NCBI RefSeq assembly: GCF_011386835.1
Contig: NC_088801.1
Coordinates: 682,001-746,000 of the forward strand
Reading direction: 5' to 3'
DNA from: Chrysemys picta bellii
Taxonomy: Eukaryota > Chordata > Testudines > Emydidae
Length of the DNA stretch: 64,000 nt
Shown here: positions 23,301-35,300 of the stretch, piece after piece
Position numbering within the stretch: position 1 is the first letter of the stretch
Layout: every line of letters starts with the position of its first letter
Made by a program: the position numbers and the translations under genes
Notes under the pieces: model-generated
What the model was told of the DNA's origin: nothing
The model's input: only the letters and a program-made list of their open reading frames with translations
Databases searched by the model: none

Positions 23301-26300
23301 CTGCAGGGGCCCCCTCCAGCTCACTGGGGCCTGCTCCTTGGAGACGATGGCTGAGAGCACGGCACTGCCCCCCTCCAGCACCAGCACCTTCTCCGGCTTC
23401 TCCTGCTTGTTCACAAAGAGCACTGGAGCCTCTGGGGAGAGAACCATGAGCAGGCGAGCTGGGCGCAGACAGGAGTCAGGTAGGAGCCAGGCAAGGAGCC
23501 GGGCAGGGAACCGGGCAGGGAGCCGGGCGCTGGCAGGGAGCCGGGCAGAGAACCGGGCAGGGAGCCGGGCGCTGGCAGGGAGCCGGGCAGGGAACCGGTC
23601 AGGGAGCCGGGCGCTGGAGGGAGCCGGGCAGGGAACCGGTCAGGGAGCCGGGCGCTGGCAGGGAGCCGGGCAGGGAACCGGTCAGGGAGCCGGGCGCTGG
23701 CAGGGAACCGGTCAGGGAGCCGGGCGCTGGCAGGGAGCCGGGCAGGGAACCGGTCAGGGAGCCGGGCGCTGGCAGGGAGCCGGGCAGGGAACCGGTCAGG
23801 GAGCCGGGCGCTGGCAGGGAGCCGGGCAGGGAACCGGTCAGGGAGCCGGGCGCTGGCAGGGAGCCGGGCAGGGAACCGGTCAGGGAGCCGGGCGCTGGCA
23901 GGGAGCCGGGCAGGGAACCGGTCAGGGAGCCGGGCGCTGGCAGGGAGCCGGGCAGGGAACTGGTCAGGGAGCCGGGCGCTGGCGGGAGCCGGGCAGGGAG
24001 CTGGTCAGGGAGCCGGGCGCTGGCGGGAGCCGGGCAGGGAGCTGGTCAGGGAGCCGGGCGCTGGCGGGAGCCGGGCAGGGAGCTGGGCAGGGAGCCGGGC
24101 GCTGGCGGGAGCCGGGCAGGGAGCTGGGCAGGGAGCCGGGCGCTGGCGGGAGCCGGGCAGGGAGCTGGTCAGGCAATGACATTCCCCACCGCCTGGCTCA
24201 CCTCTCACTCGCAGGGTGAAGTGCACCTCGTCGTCCCCAGTGTCACAGCTGAAGGTGCCGCTGTCGCCCAGCTCCGTCTGCTTGATGGTGAGGCTGTGCG
24301 AGGGCCCCTGGGTGCCCAGGAGGAGCCGTGCCCCGGAACGCAGCACCCGCTTGTTCTTCAGCCATTGAACAGGAGCCTGTTCCTGGGTGAGCCGGGCAAC
24401 CAGCGTGACACTCTCCCCTTCCAGGACCTCCACGGGCATCTTGGCCTCCTCCTTATTCACAACGCGAACTGGGGGGGCTGGAACCAGAGGGGAAAGGAAA
24501 TGACCAGGCAGCCCTGGGACAGCTTTTCCGGGGCGCTGTGGTGTGACGGAGCAGGGAGCGGGGCAGATTTGACCTGGGAATGTTGCAGGGGGATTGCAGT
24601 GAGGAGGGGGGACTTCCCTTGAAGGAAGCTACCTGAGCTGTAACCTGAGCCAGGAACGGGGGTGGGGAGAATTAACACCTTCTGCCCGGGAGACTGAACA
24701 AAGGAGAGGAGCAGCGGGAGGAGTTTTGAGTTTAGTTTTCGGTTGGGGCTGGGTGGTGCAACGCAGGGAACCCCAAGCTGGGGTCTAAGCTCCCTGAACC
24801 TCCCAGAGGGACCTAATTGAGGGGGTCTGGTCGTACCTACACGCTCTGCTTGAGACTGTGTTCCTGTCCTTAAATAAACCTTCTGCTTTACTGGCTGGTT
24901 GAGAGTCGCAGTGAATCTCAGGAAGAGGGGTGCAGGGCCCTGACTTCCCCACACTCCGCAACATGTGGGGAGCAGCCTGGCAGAGGGTGACTATATTTCC
25001 CGAAGGGAAAACAGGACACCCTGTGGGGCTGGCCTGAGCCACTCGCTGTGGGGAGCGGGTTAGGGGTCACTGGCTGTGGGGGGTGGTTCCCGGTTACTCC
25101 AGCCCAGCCTCTCCCAGCAGGGGGCGCTGTGGGGAACGGGGTAGGGGGTCACTGGCTGTGGGGGGTGGTTCCCGGCTACTCCAGCCCAGCCTCTCCCAGC
25201 AGGGGGCGCTGTGGGGAGCAGGTTAGGGGTCACTGGCTGTGGGGGGAGGGGGTGGTTCCCGGCTACTCCAGCCTGGCCTCTCCCAGCAGGGGGCACTGTG
25301 GGGAACGGGGTAGGGGGTCACTAGCTGTGGGGGGAGGGGGTGGTTCCTGGTACTCCATCCCGGCCTCTCCCAGCAGGGGGCGCTGTGGGGAGCGGGGTAG
25401 GGGTCACTGGTTGAGGGGGGAGGGGGTGGTTCCCGGCTACTCCAGCCCAGCCTCTCCCAGCAGGGGGCGCTGTGGGGAGTGGGGTAGGGGTCACTGGCTG
25501 TGGGGAGTGGGGCAGGGGTGCTGGAGGGGAGGGAGCTCGGAGGTATCCCAGTGACAGCTGCGGTGTCTGCACTGGTCCTGCTGGTGACACAGGGCAGGAG
25601 GCCGGGAATCCTCCATCCAGGCGTGTCTAACACAAACTGGAGCAGGCCGTGGGGCTACTGCGGGCTGGGCAGCAAGTGCTGAGGAGGCCAGAGGCCCGGG
25701 CTGGGCATGGCAAGGCAGCAGGGTGCATCCAGCCAAGCCAGCCCCTCTCACTCCTCGTCTCCCCCATGCGCCCGCTGGCAGGGATTGGGGCAGCCCCGCA
25801 GCCCTCCTGCACTGCCAGGGCTCAGCCGCCATCAGAGGCCAGGACAGTGTCTGCAGCCCCAGCCCTGCCCAGGGAGTGGGGACACCTCACACACAGCCCT
25901 TTGCCCCAGCTGCTAAAGGCCCAGCTCAGGCCCTGGCAGCAGCAGGAGAGATGCCTGGGAGCCGGCCAAGGTGAAATGTAACCAGCCCCGCAGGGCTCCG
26001 GCTGCTCCACGGGCGCTGCCTTGCTCCTCTGACTGCTGGGAGCAAGCGGCTGGGACCTGCGCATGGCTCCCGCAAACCCCGAACAGGTTCCCGCACCCCA
26101 CAGGTTCCCCCGATCCCCAGAGCCCCCCTGCCGTGTGTATGGGGAGCCTCCGAATCCACATCGAGGGGAGGCATGGGGGGACATTTGCCATGGGGCCGGG
26201 GCTCCCAGCCCAAACCCCAGGTCCAGTAAGACGAGGCGCAGGCAGCATGTGGTCCGGAGGGGGGAGTCCAGAGAACAGAGGGACGGTCCTGTGTAAAGAG

Positions 26301-29300
26301 GCCTTTCATTCAGGAGGCAGAGAGAGGCATCCCTCACCCAGCACTGATATGCAGCCACCTCTGGATTGGGACGCAGCAGCTGCTCTGCAACAACCCCAGA
26401 GGTTAGGACCAGAAGTGCTGAAGGATCCTGCATCCTGCAAAGCCTGGGGGAGGCACGATGGATTCTCTGGAAACAGAATCTGGCGAGGACACGAGGGAGA
26501 GAGCTCGGGGATCACAAGTAGCCTGAGCCACCATGCCAATCCCTGTACACTGCGCTGGCTGCCAGGGGACAGCACCCTCACTGCACCTCACCCCACTGCC
26601 TGCAGCACGGGGCAGCCCCAGGGGCTTTCCCCTCCAGGGACTGACCCCCAGCGGCCCTGCTCTGCTCCTCGTCCGCCCAGCCCACCTAGCTGGCATGTAC
26701 AATGCCCCCTGCCGGCTCACCTGCCACCTCCACGGTCGTCACCATTCGGTCACCAACAGCGTCACAAACGTAGGAGCCAGAGTCGCTGGGCCGGGCCCCG
26801 AGGATGGTCAGCTGCCTGAGAGCTCCCCGGTCCTCGATCCGGACTCGTTCGCTGGCCACCAGCTCCTGGCCATCCCTGAGCCAGCGGACGGCAGCGCTGG
26901 GCCGTGACACCTCGCAGGCCACCACCAGGTCATCGCCGGCCGCCAGGCACTGCTGCTCCCGGCCCCCCTTGCTCCTCACAATGCACACAGGGGGCTCTGG
27001 GGAGTCAGAGAGAGGTAGCGTCACTGCATGGGGCAGAGGCCAGGCTCGGGGTCAGGCGCGCCTCACACCCCACAGAGAATGGTGTGCAGCAGCCAGAGCG
27101 ACCCACTGCGTGCATGCTGGACCGGCTGGCACATGGACTGTGTGCCAGACGGCCTGACAGACAGCACTGCCTGTACCGACAGACGTACCAGCTGTGCTCC
27201 GGAGGGGCCGACTGACACAGACAGGCAGACTGTACGCTAGACAGGTGGCTGACAGACGGAAGTAACAGCCACAAACTCCAGGCAGGCCAGGGAGAGACTT
27301 TGGCCAAGTACCAGCCGGCGGGGAGGCACATCCCCTGCCTCAGCTGAGCTCCCCCACTCCGCTCCAGAAGGTCCCCGGGACGATCCCAGCTGGGCCTGAG
27401 ACAGCAGGCTGGGGTCAGAGCCCCGCTCCAGAGCACAGGGAGAGGGGCTTCTCCATGGGCTGCAGGGGGAAGTCCCAGCTGGGAGAGACCTTCACATCTG
27501 GAAAAGAGGTTTCCTATAACTGTCCCACGCAGGGCTGCCTATACCCTCCCAATCCTGGTAAATACCCCCCAGGGCTGCCTCTATAACCCCCCATCCCCCA
27601 CACACCAGGGCTGCCTATAAACACCCGACACACCCACACCAGCCTATGACCCCCGCAGCCCCACGGCTGTGACCTCCCAGTGTCCCGCTGCCCAGAGGTC
27701 CTGGGCTGACAGCACCTGCCCCGGATCAGGCCAGTCTAGCCCCGTAGCCCTCTAGTGGCCTGTTCTGGAATAACCGGCCTGGAGTTAGATTCTCTCTCCA
27801 CCTCCGGGCTGGGGCAGGGGGTTGGGGCACAGGGGGAAGCTCAGAGGTGCAGGCTCCGGGCGGGGCTTACCTCAAGCAGCTCCTGTAAGCAGCAGGATGT
27901 CCCTTCTCCAGCTCCTACACGGATTCGCAGCCAGGTGATTCTGCATCCTGCCCTGTCCGCAGGCACCACCCCTGCAGCTCCCATTGGCCGCAGTTCACAG
28001 CCAATGAGAGCTTCAGGAGCGGTGCTTCGGATTGGGCCAGCATGCAGAGCGGAGTCCCCTGGCTGCCCCTACACATAGGAACTGGAGGAGACCATGTCGC
28101 TGCTTCTGGGGGCCCCGGACCCCGCTCCCCAGCAGGAGCTCGAGAGCCGGATTAAAACGCCGTACAGGCCATAGTTTGCCCACCCCTGCACTAGGGCTAG
28201 GATGGGGCACATGGGCTGACAGCCCTTTCAGGGCTATTATAGTTCATATAATGGGATGTTCCCAGGATTCAGAGAACACTACTGCTCTCTGAATCCCACT
28301 GACCTCTTGGCCTCAAGCATACCATGTGGCAGGGAGTTCCACAGGTTACGTGTGTATTGTCTAAAATACAACAGCATTTCCTGCTGCCGCTATTAACTAC
28401 ACTGCCTTCCCATTTCACTGAGCTCCCCGTGTTCTGCTGTTAAGGGAGGGGCAACCAGCCACGCCCAATCCCCCTCTCTGTGCCGCTCCTAGAGACACAC
28501 CTCGTCAGCCTCCGGTATGGGGCTCCTCTAAACCGAACTGCCCCAGCCTCTGCAGTCTCTTTATACGGAAGCTCGCCCAGGCCCCTTCCCCCACCCGGGA
28601 CCCCACCAGACCCTTTCTGAAGCCGGGAGACCAGAGCCTGGAACTGCACCTCCGGCTCAGCCTCCCAGTGCAATCGCAGCAGACGCTGTCCATGCGCGGC
28701 CGCAGCTGGGGTTACTCTTCGCCCACTGCTGTGCATCAAGCGGGGTGCACGGGGCTGCCCAGGGCTCTCCCCTGAGGGGTCACAGGGAGTTCAGAGCCCA
28801 GGGCAGAGCGTGAGGGTCCAGATTACTCCTTCCAGTGCGTGCTCCCGGCATTGCCCACACTGTACTTCACCTGCCCCCACTGCAGCCCGCTCCCCTGCCT
28901 GGCTGGGCCCTCTGCCCCCTCCCTCGCCTGCCTGGGCCCTCTGCCCCCTCCCCCGCCTGCCTGGCTGGGCCCTCTGCCCCCTCCCTCGCCTGCCTGCCTG
29001 GGCCCTCTGCCCCCTCCCCCGCCTGCCTGGCTGGGCCCTCTGCCCCCTCCCTCGCCTGCCTGCCTGGGCCCTCTGCCCCCTCCCCCGCCTGCCTGCCTGG
29101 GCCCTCTGCCCCCTCCCTCGCCTGCCTGCCTGGGCCCTCTGCCCCCTCCCCCGCCTGCCTGCCTGGGCCCTCTGCCCCCTCCCCCGCCTGCCTGGCTGGG
29201 CCCTCTGCCCCCTCCCTCGCCTGCTTGCCTGGGCCCTCTGCCCCCTCCCTCGCCTGCCTGGGCCCTCTCTCCTTCCTCAGTCCCCTCTGATTTTAACTAG

Positions 29301-32300
29301 CCTAAGTCATGTAGTGTCATCACCCACCTTCCTATTGCCCTGCTCACCCCCATCACAGACCCCATTAGCCCGTTGAATAAGGCTCCTCACACCCTCATTC
29401 TGTGGGGCCCGGCAGCAAAGGGCCTGTCCCTCCAGAGGAGCTGCCCGGCCAGGGCCAGCTCCAGGGTTTTTGCCGCCCCAAGCAGCCCCCTCCAAAAGCT
29501 GCGGTCGTGATCTGCAGCGGCAATTCGGCGGAAGGTCCTTCGCTCCGAGCGGGAGTGAGGGACCGACTGCCGAATTGCCGTTGAGTAGCTGGACGTGCCG
29601 CCCCTCTCCAGAGTGGCCGCCCCAAGCCCCTGCTTGCCAGGCTGGTGCCTGGAGCCGGCCCTGTGCCCGGCTCCTGCATTGCTCCCCAATGCCAGGCAGG
29701 GCCCTCGCCCCCCGCCAGACAGGAAGTCAGCGGCAGCGGCAGCTCAGCCGTACCTTCCACGGCAACACAGAAGATGAGGCTGTCGTCATGGCTGTCACAC
29801 AGATACTCCCCCGCGTCCTTGCTCTCCATGCCCAGAATGACCAGTGCGCGCCGCGCCCCATCTTCCTCCAGACGCACGCGCCCCGTGTCCTGCAACTTCT
29901 CACCATCCTTGTACCACTTCAGCTCTCCGTGGGCATGGGAGAGCGTCACCTCCAGCACCAGGTCCTCCGCGGCCAGGCAGCGGCGGTGTGTCTGCAGCTC
30001 ACCCCGCCCCAGGATCGTCACAGGAGGGTCTGGCAGAACCAAGACAAACAGCAGCTACGATTAACCAGCCTATGGAACTCCCTGCCACAAGGTTTCACTG
30101 CGGCCAGGAGCACAGCAGGCACCAGAAGGATTCGATATTTGCATGGACAACAGTGACAAGAGCCCCCATGACACTGCGTGACATACAAGGGCGCTGAACC
30201 CCCTGCGCCAGTGTTGGGGATAGGAAGGCGATTCCCCTGGGCCCAGCCCTCATTGCAGGGCTGTTGTACCTTCCCCGGAAGTGCTGGGGCTGGTCGCTGT
30301 CAGAGACGGGCACCAGACTAGAGGGGACCTGCTCCACTCCAGCCTGGGAGCTCCGCCACAGGCCCAGGACTTGGCCTGCTCTGAGCGCATGGTCAGGCTA
30401 GCGCAGGTCCCCCGGGACCAGGGTGGGCCCAACTGGCCCCTGAGCATCCCGACAGAAGGGGCCTGCGACTAGCCTGTTTCATGTCACACCCCTCGATTTC
30501 CTGTTGGGAGGAGACAACCAGCGCAGCGGCCAGGGCTCTGGCACCTGCAGGGACTGCCAAGGAGACAGAAACTGGCACAGCCAGCTTGGGAAACTCAGCC
30601 TGGCGAGCCGGGCACTGCACCACTGGCCTGCTGTGCCCAAGTGGGAATTGGCTGTACTATTTTTATCAAGTCGGTGTCTGCCTCAGTTTCCCCTATATGC
30701 TGCATTGATTCTATTGGGAGCAGGGGAAGAGACAGGTGTGACGGGCTCCCAGCTGTCTGGGACCTGAGGTCCCACATCAATGGAGCTCTGGAGAAGACAA
30801 TGGCAAATCCAGCTGCCCAGACACCGATGCCCAGCAACCAGCGACCCAGAGAGATCTGCACCCCCCACCTCTGGGCAGGGGGCTGAGCCGCATCCCCCGC
30901 TCGGGAACAAAGGGCTGGGGGGGAGGTGTGTTGGCTGCAGGAAGCAGTGGGAGGTACACTGCGGAGTCTGACTGAGGAGGTCAGTCGGCGTGACAGAGGG
31001 ACGGGGCTTTGGGCTCTGGGCTTCCCGAGGGCTCCCTGTGCTGGGTCAGGTGACTAATAACCCGCCTGTCGGCCCGCGCTGCCTGTGTGACCCTGCAGAC
31101 GCTGGCGGAGGGGGCGCTGACCCCTAAGATGGTGTGACAAAGTGGGTTTTTCCTCCTTATTATGTTGTATGTGAGCCTATGTGAGTCTTACTGTTTTGCA
31201 TAATACTCTGTGTGCCTCAGTTTCCCGGCGTATTGCGCCAATGCCTAGGTGGTGGGAATAAGGGTATGTGACTTCTGCTGAGACCCTTGGGGACAGGTGA
31301 GATGGCTCTGGCTGCCTGCACATAAGCGATGGACGATGTCCTTCATAATCTGAGACCCAGAAGGGTGTACAACCAGATGACACTTTGCCTGGGGAGTGAG
31401 ACAAAGCTCAGGAGGTGGGGCAATGGGTGTGTCGGAGGTCGGGTCGCTGGAAGCTGGGCAGTCTGCTATATGGGACTCAGAGAGTGGGGAGTCCAGGGCG
31501 TCCAGTCCGGGGTCCCCCCAAGAGGGACTTGGCTGAAAGTCACTGATTTCTGTGCTAACAAGATCTGGTCTACACTGTGATCCTGTCGACTAATAACCCG
31601 TCTGTTTTACCGGCTGACTGCGGACTTGGGGTGCAGGGCCCCTCTGGCTTCCCCAGGGGTCCCGTCCAGGTGGACCCGCCTAGGGGAAGTGTATGGTGTG
31701 AACAGGGGGCTGAATGCGCCGAGGTCAGTCCCAAGAAGCTGCGTGCCCTGAGGGGAGTCGCTCCCCAGAGTCCTGCTCGCTTTGTACTGAGCAGTTCCAG
31801 AGCATCGGACCTGTGACTCCGCCATAGATGGTACAACTCTCCCTCAGGGTCTGTCTCCGTGGGACTCGCTGCCCAGGGTCCAGCCTCAGGAGGCAGTGAC
31901 GCCGCGTGGCTTTCCCTGGAGGCGGAGTGAGACCCTTTGGGGGCATGGCCCGCTGACGGGGCCTCCCAAAGCCTGTCCCCACACGGGGGACATGACCCCC
32001 ATCCTATGGGTCCGTGACACCTTCCCCACCCCGTTGCTGACCCCCGCACAGACTCACCATGGCTCTCCAAGCGCACCCAGTGGGGCCTATGCCGGGGCGC
32101 AAGCCCTGAGCCTGAATGCGCAGACACAGCAACTGTCCCTGGACAGACTAGCCACTGGAAACAGAGCAGACGGGCAGAGCCCACATGAGCACCAGTGCCC
32201 CGGTGCATGCGGACTGCCACACAGGCAGCGACAGGCAGGCCAAGGCCTGCGCATGGGACTCAGGTCTGGTTCTCAGGGGGCAGCGTGAGGCGGGGGGCAA

Positions 32301-35300
32301 CAGACTCGGCCTGGGGCAAGAGAGGGTTGTGGGGACATCACTTTGTAGCCCAAATCTGGCTGCAAAGACACCTCCTGCAGTGCCAATGCCCCCACCCAGG
32401 GGCCAGTTCTAGGTCCAACTCACGCTGCTGAGAACTCGCTTCCCCCAGCACCGCCCTGCTCGCTGGGGCGTCACCAGCCCACCCCAAGGCAGCTACTCAG
32501 GTCTCTGGGCCCTCCCCAGCCTCTCACTCACCACAGACTTGGACAGTAAACGTCCTGGTGTCATCAGCCGCATCGCAGACGTACTTCCCAGAATGCTCCA
32601 CTCCAGCCGCAGGGATGACCAGCCGCCGATGGGCACCCTCCTCCTCCAGGATCAGGCTGCCGCCAGCCTCCAGCCTGGTGCCATCCTTAACCCACTGCAC
32701 CGGCACGTTCCCGCGCGAGAGTTCGCAGGCCAGAGTCACCGTCTCCCCCATGATGGCCTTCAGGGTGGGGGGAGCTCGCCGCGGCTGCAAGATCTTCACC
32801 GGGGGCTCTGAAAGGAGAGGACAGCGCTGGCCCAGGCAGCCAGGGGACAATGCTGCCCCCACCCTGCCCTGTTGGTTTGAATCAATCTCCGGCATAGCCA
32901 ATTTCTCCTTTCAGGCCACGAAAGAGCAATGGCGGGTGTATGCGCCGGAGGGAGCAGATCACGGGATGGCTCCTGGGGACTGAGGCTGTGCCTCGGGGCA
33001 CATGTATGACACGGAGTGGTCATGCCAGCAGATACTCACCACCGGCAAACGTACGGCCCACTCTCCCCAGCTACTCCGTGACCATAAGCAGAGCGGGAAC
33101 CCAGGAGACACCAAGTGCAGCCGAGAGAGGGAGACGGACCCGGAGCGGGGGAAGAGCTTTGCTCACTTTATCGACGACGGTCACAGAGCAGATGTCACAG
33201 AGACAAGGAGGCTGTGCCCCACGTTACCTGGCCCCCCACGCTCACCTGACACCCTGACGTCAAAGGAAACGGACTCGTCCCTTGTCTCACAGATGTACTC
33301 GCCAGCATCCTCGGCCCGGGCCTGCGGGACAATCAGCCAGCGCTGGGCCCCCTCTGCCCGCAGCAGCAGGTTCTCTGTCTCATCCACCTCCAGCCCGTCC
33401 TTGAACCAGCACACCTGGGCATCTGCTCTAGACAGCTCACACCTCAGCTCCAGGCGCTGCAGCACCAGAGCCTGCAGCTCCAGGGAACGCTCCTGGGGGC
33501 GCAGGATCCTCACTGGGGGCTCTGTTGGGCACATCGAACGGAAGGGACACGATGGGCTCAGGGAGACCCAATCTCTACCCGCTGCAGGGCAGGGGGTCTG
33601 CTCTACCCAACCCCAGCCTGCGAGACCCCCGGCCACTGCCCGTGTCCATCAGGAGGCCTGGGCTCCCCAGTGCTCTGGGGGATCTGGGTGGGGGCTGGGG
33701 CTGCAGCCTGATGGTCGTTAGGAAAAGTCTCTGCCAGTCTTGTGCTACATGTGGGGAAACAGCCGCCCATGGAGCTCAGGTATCACAGCCTCTGTCAGAC
33801 CCAGACCCCAGTTCTTCCAGGGGCATCGCGGGCTGGGCACAGACAGGGGGCCAGGCTCTCCCCTCGGGGCCAGGGGCTGGGCGCTGACAGGGGGGCCGGG
33901 CTCTCCCCTCGGGACCAGGGGCTGGGGGCTGACGGGGGGCCGGGCTCTCCCCTCAGGCCAGGGGCTGGGCGCTGACAGGGGCATAGGGCTCTCCCCTCGG
34001 GGCCAGGGGCTGGGCTCTGACAGGGGCGTAGGGCTCTCCCCTCTGGCCAGGGGCCGGGCACTGACAGGGGGGCTGGGCTCTCCCCTCTGGCCAGGGGCCG
34101 GGCACTGACAGGGGGGCTGGGCTCTCCCCTCTGGCCAGGGGCCGGGCGCTGACAGGGGGGCCGGGCTCTCCCCTCGGGGCCAGGGGCTGGGCACTGACAG
34201 GGGCGCAGGGCTCTCCCCTCGGGACCAGGGGCTGGGGGCTGACAGGGGGCCAGGCTCTCCCCTCAGGGCCAGGGGCTGGGCATAGACAGGGGGCCGGGCT
34301 CTCCCCTCGGGGCCAGGGGCTGGGCATGGACAGGGGCACAGTGGTCTCCCCTCAGGCCAGGGGCTGGGGGCTGACAGGGGGGCCGGGCTCTGCCCTCATG
34401 GCCAAGGTCCGGTTGCTGACAGGGGGGCCAGGCTTTCCCCTGAGGGCCAGGTGCTGGTGAGAGCCCGGCCCACCTGTCATCTCCCCCCAGGGACCAGGGG
34501 TGTCACTGACCTGCCAGCTGGGGTAACGGGGGGAAGCGCTGATGACCCACCCGCCGGGAGGCCAGGGGACATCACCGACCTGTTACCGTGATGTTGTAGA
34601 AGACAGAGTCGCCGCCCGCGTCGCACACAAACTCCCCCGTGTCCTGCGGCCGAGCCGAGGGGATGACGAGCCTGTGATGGGGCCCCTCGCACTCCAGGAG
34701 CAGGTGCTCGCCCTCCTCCACCTCCACCCCGTCCTTGTACCACTGCACCGGGCCGTCGGCACGGGACAGCTCGCACGCCAGCACCACGTGCTCCGAGGCC
34801 AGGTAGGTGTGGGCGGCGTCCTCGTTAGAGCTGACGATCCTCACGGGCGGCTCTGGGCGGGGAGACAGGACGGGCTCAGCAGAGAGGCTGCCGGCTGGGT
34901 CACTCCCAGCAGCCGCCCCGCCTATTCTCCAAGGCAGGATGCCCAGGAAGAGGGTGAGGAAGTGACCCCGGGGGCAGCTGTCTGGGGGAGATGCGGAGCC
35001 TAGACTCAGGTGGGGATGTGGCTCATTCTGCGTTAGATGGAGCCGCAGAGTCGCTTGCATTCTCCGTGTCGGGGGGAGCTGCTGTTTCTCTCCCTAGGGC
35101 CCAGCTCCCTGCAGTCACCCCCGGGGCAGGGAGAGCCAGGGCTCAGGACTCTGAGGATCTTCATTTACCTTCAAAGCAGAGCTGTGTCCGCAGGGGCTGG
35201 CTGGGCAGCAGGCTGGTCCCCCGCTGGCCGCACAGGGACCAGGAGTCAGAGCCCAGGCCCTGCTGGGTCTGACAAGTGCCAGCTCTGGTAATGCACCGTC

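Noticed and set aside
28810..29376. Open frames of [10 protein letters not shown] repeats
   Set aside because: Product of the 33-bp repeat, no gene features.
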